Below, piece by piece: positions 5,224 through 7,228 of a DNA stretch of 7,228 nucleotides. This DNA is from Gammaproteobacteria bacterium (GTDB taxonomy: Bacteria > Pseudomonadota > Gammaproteobacteria > Thiomicrospirales > Thiomicrospiraceae). The stretch lies in contig JAADDM010000030.1 in assembly GCA_013153955.1 (NCBI GenBank), positions 1 through 7,228 of the forward strand, written 5' to 3'. Numbering within the stretch: the stretch's first letter is position 1; every line of letters starts with the position of its first letter. The notes beneath the pieces are model-generated. The model made no database searches and was not told the origin of the DNA. It was given only the letters and a program-made list of their open reading frames with translations. A program made the translations under genes and the position numbers.

Positions 5224-7073
5224 TGAACCGCAGTTTTGCAAAGTTTTTTTTCGATCTGTTGTTGTGGACGATTGCTGCTCCTGTTGCTTTTTGGCTACGA
5301 GTCGATGATCCTTTAACCCGCTATCCGTATGCACTTTGGAGTTATACAGCACTTGGCGTTCCTGTAAAAGGGTTGTTAATTTATTTCTTCAAACTTCATA
5401 AACAGTCATGGAGAAAGGTGGGAGCGCATGATGTGTTAGTTTTGATCGAAGCTTTAAGCTTAGGTTTTTTTGTGCTTTCAGCTATGGGGTTTTTCCTCTA
5501 CCCGATTTGGGGTTTCCTACCTAGGAGCATTCCATTATTGGAAGCGGGTGTGGCGCTGTTTTTTATGGGAGGGGCTCGGCTTGCCGGGCGTTTATTAGAT
5601 GAACACCGGCTCGCTGCCGGTTTTAGTTACCCCAAAAGAGGAAAGCGTGTTTTGATTGTGGGTGCAGGAGAGGCCGGCATTATGCTCGCCCGTGAGATAT
5701 TAAAACATCCAACTTCTGGTTTTATGCCTGTTGGTTATTTGGATGACGATCCAGAAAAGCAAGGACAGCGGTTTCTGGGATTGAGTGTTTTAGGAACAAT
5801 AAATGAGTTGCCAAGTGTCGTAAAGCGCACGGGAGCAGAGGAGGTTTTGATCGCCGTTCCGTCAGCTCCTGGGAGGCTGATTAGAAAGGTTGTTGACTTG
5901 TCTAGAAAGACTGGGGTGAAGTACAAGGTCATTCCAAGTATTCATGAAATTTTATCTGGGAAGGTTTCGATATCACAGCTCCGTGATGTGGATGTTGTTG
6001 ACTTATTGCGTAGGGAGCCGATTAAGCTTTCTTTGGAGAAGATAGCAAAATACTTAAATGATAAAGTAGTACTTATTACAGGGGCGGGTGGGTCGATCGG
6101 ATCAGAGATCGTTCGGCAAGTTGCACGGTTTCATCCTAAGCTCTTGGTACTTTTGGGACATGGTGAAAATAGTTTGTATTGGATTGAAAGAGAGCTTGAT
6201 CGCGATTGGCCGGATATTTCATGGGTAACGGTTGTGGCAGACGTCAGAGATCGTGAAAAGATGGAGTATGTTTTTAGCAAATTTCGCCCGCATGTAGTGT
6301 TTCATGCTGCTGCCCACAAGCATGTTCCGATGATGGAAGCCAACCCTGACGAAGCGATATTTAACAACATTTTAGGCACAAAAAATGTAGTTGAGCTCGC
6401 GTCAATACATAAAGTTGATAGGTTCGTGAATATATCTACAGATAAAGCCGTTAACCCCACATCTATAATGGGGGCTTCGAAGCGCGTGGCCGAGTATTTG
6501 GTCCATCGAGCTGCGAGCAAAGCAGGCTCAAAGCAAGTCTTCGTTTCCGTACGTTTCGGAAATGTTTTGGGCAGTAGAGGCGATGTTGTTTCCCTTTTTA
6601 AAGAACAAATTAAAAGGGGCGGTCCTGTTACTGTGACTCATCCAGATATGATGAGATATTTCATGACGATTCCTGAGGCGGCGCAACTCGTTTTACAAGC
6701 GGCTGGATTAGATCACAACGGAGTTGTTTATGTGTTGGACATGGGTGAGCCGGTTAAAATAGTTGATTTGGCCAAAGATCTAATTAGGCTATCGGGCTTA
6801 ACCCCAGGAGAGGATATTGATATAGTTTTCACCGGTATTCGCCCAGGTGAGAAGCTTTTTGAGGAAATACTGACTGCTGAGGAGGGGACCGTAGCGACGA
6901 AATATGAAAAAATTTATGTAGCAAAAGATGATGCATCCATTCATATGGGTGATAAAGTTTTTGATGAATTGCTCAAGCAATTATTTGAAGCAGCTGCCAA
7001 ACGGGATCCTGACGCCATTAAGCGAGTATTAAAAAAGCTTGTTCCCACTTACAATCCAAATACTGGTGTCTGA
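5217..7073 (+). CDS. pglF: PglF-type membrane-anchored UDP-GlcNAc 4,6-dehydratase (long FlaA1/CapD family)
   Basis: This should catalyse the first step of bacillosamine synthesis, NAD-dependent 4,6-dehydration of UDP-GlcNAc. Its 618 residues match the long, two-Rossmann form. Four hydrophobic segments (about 8-27, 43-60, 75-97 and 105-124) anchor it in the membrane, with KLHKQSWRKVGAHD (59-72) in the usual family loop. A first nucleotide-binding domain follows with VLIVGAGEAG (145-154). The catalytic SDR domain has VLITGAGGSIGSE (285-297), HAAAHKHVPMME (363-374), ISTDKAVNPTSIMGASKR (406-423), RFGNVLGSRG (446-455) and IRPGEKLFEE (541-550). The usual SDR tyrosine is replaced by Met418 ahead of Lys422, with Thr408-Asp409-Lys410 nearby. 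This is the known signature of PglF-like dehydratases that keep C5 configuration, not an inactivating change. It is the last gene of the coupled operon and overlaps the previous one by 4 bases. Related CapD/WbpM-type enzymes using the same substrate for other sugars are the alternative. Confidence 0.93.
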   Translation: MIMNRSFAKFFFDLLLWTIAAPVAFWLRVDDPLTRYPYALWSYTALGVPVKGLLIYFFKLHKQSWRKVGAHDVLVLIEALSLGFFVLSAMGFFLYPIWGFLPRSIPLLEAGVALFFMGGARLAGRLLDEHRLAAGFSYPKRGKRVLIVGAGEAGIMLAREILKHPTSGFMPVGYLDDDPEKQGQRFLGLSVLGTINELPSVVKRTGAEEVLIAVPSAPGRLIRKVVDLSRKTGVKYKVIPSIHEILSGKVSISQLRDVDVVDLLRREPIKLSLEKIAKYLNDKVVLITGAGGSIGSEIVRQVARFHPKLLVLLGHGENSLYWIERELDRDWPDISWVTVVADVRDREKMEYVFSKFRPHVVFHAAAHKHVPMMEANPDEAIFNNILGTKNVVELASIHKVDRFVNISTDKAVNPTSIMGASKRVAEYLVHRAASKAGSKQVFVSVRFGNVLGSRGDVVSLFKEQIKRGGPVTVTHPDMMRYFMTIPEAAQLVLQAAGLDHNGVVYVLDMGEPVKIVDLAKDLIRLSGLTPGEDIDIVFTGIRPGEKLFEEILTAEEGTVATKYEKIYVAKDDASIHMGDKVFDELLKQLFEAAAKRDPDAIKRVLKKLVPTYNPNTGV

Positions 7074-7132
7074 GCACCGTATTAAACTGTAGACTGCACG
7101 TGTCGCTATAAGTAAATGGTTTGTGTCACTCT
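7074..7132 (+). other. Short intergenic gap after the dehydratase gene
   Basis: I see no convincing hairpin with a T-run, no consensus promoter and no strong ribosome site in these 59 bases. Only a CACGTG palindrome near 7098 stands out. Transcription may read through into the next frame. Confidence 0.4.
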
Positions 7133-7228
7133 ATGATTGATATGGTCGTCCGCGTTTTTCTCCTGGCATCTTCCGTATTGCTCTTGCTGCTCGCGTTGAG
7201 CGCGGGGCTGCAGCGGCTAGGGCTGCCT
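7133..7228 (+). CDS. N-terminus of an unidentified membrane or secreted protein, cut off by the window
   Basis: From ATG at 7133 the frame stays open for 32 codons to the window edge. It begins MIDMVVRVFLLASSVLLL and continues through a leucine-rich hydrophobic core to a polar turn near GLQRLGLP, as expected of a first transmembrane helix or signal-anchor. Cleavage after the Ala-rich LSA is possible but not typical. No clear ribosome site precedes it; the in-frame ATG at 7142 and TTG at 7121 are other possible starts, and an in-frame stop lies at 7109. The codons are much richer in G and C than those of the genes before it. I cannot name a family. In this context a polyprenyl-glycan enzyme, polymerase or ligase would be unsurprising, but nothing visible proves it. 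Confidence 0.5.
   Translation, partial: MIDMVVRVFLLASSVLLLLLALSAGLQRLGLP

Noticed and set aside
6406..6480. Loss of the SDR catalytic tyrosine in the dehydratase as evidence of inactivity
   Set aside because: Methionine at this position with the nearby Thr-Asp-Lys is the normal active form for PglF-like 4,6-dehydratases.
1..7228. CRISPR array, tRNA, rRNA, insertion sequence or toxin-antitoxin
   Set aside because: No regularly spaced repeats, cloverleaf-like segments, transposase motifs or terminal inverted repeats were seen on reading both strands. Coding genes fill nearly all of the window.

Overview
This window is a cell-surface glycan assembly locus. It holds two divergent transcription units that share an intergenic region at about 1360-1626. 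Nothing in it looks like a mobile element, CRISPR array, rRNA or tRNA. The organism cannot be fixed from the sequence. Near-consensus Shine-Dalgarno sites (AGGAGG before the GTG at 1627, GGAGGA upstream of the TTG at 1359), GTG and TTG starts and a moderate base composition would suit a Firmicutes-type bacterium. That is a weak inference, and a Gram-negative host is not excluded.

Left arm (minus strand, 1-1359): an ABC-2 type polysaccharide export permease (Wzm/TagG type, TTG start) is followed after one base by its ATPase (Wzt/TagH type), which runs off the left edge just after Walker B and the D-loop. Upstream of the permease, a 37-codon hydrophobic small reading frame ends inside the permease start (shared bases TTGAATGA). 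A reasonable sigma70-like promoter lies in the same stretch.

Right arm (plus strand, 1627-7073): five genes are tightly coupled, with overlaps of 17, 14, 14 and 4 bases. They are a GT4 (WbuB-like) glycosyltransferase, a PglC-type phosphoglycosyl transferase, a PglD-type sugar N-acetyltransferase, a PglE-type PLP aminotransferase and a PglF-type membrane-anchored NDP-HexNAc 4,6-dehydratase. The last four form a complete set for making UDP-N,N'-diacetylbacillosamine (or a close 2,4-diamino sugar) from UDP-GlcNAc and loading it on undecaprenyl phosphate. The biochemical order is PglF, PglE, PglD, PglC, the reverse of the gene order. The GT4 enzyme is a plausible transferase for the next sugar.

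Right edge (7074-7228): a 59-base gap without a clear terminator, then the first 32 codons of a GC-rich, strongly hydrophobic open frame that continues outside the window.

Taken together, a bacillosamine-type primer is made and linked to lipid, extended by at least one glycosyltransferase, and probably exported by the divergent ABC transporter, for example for S-layer, O-chain or capsule-like glycan. Neither a PglK flippase nor a PglB oligosaccharyltransferase is visible here. The families are all known. The less ordinary points are the pairing of a Pgl sugar module with an ABC-2 exporter and the unexplained small frame at the divergent junction.
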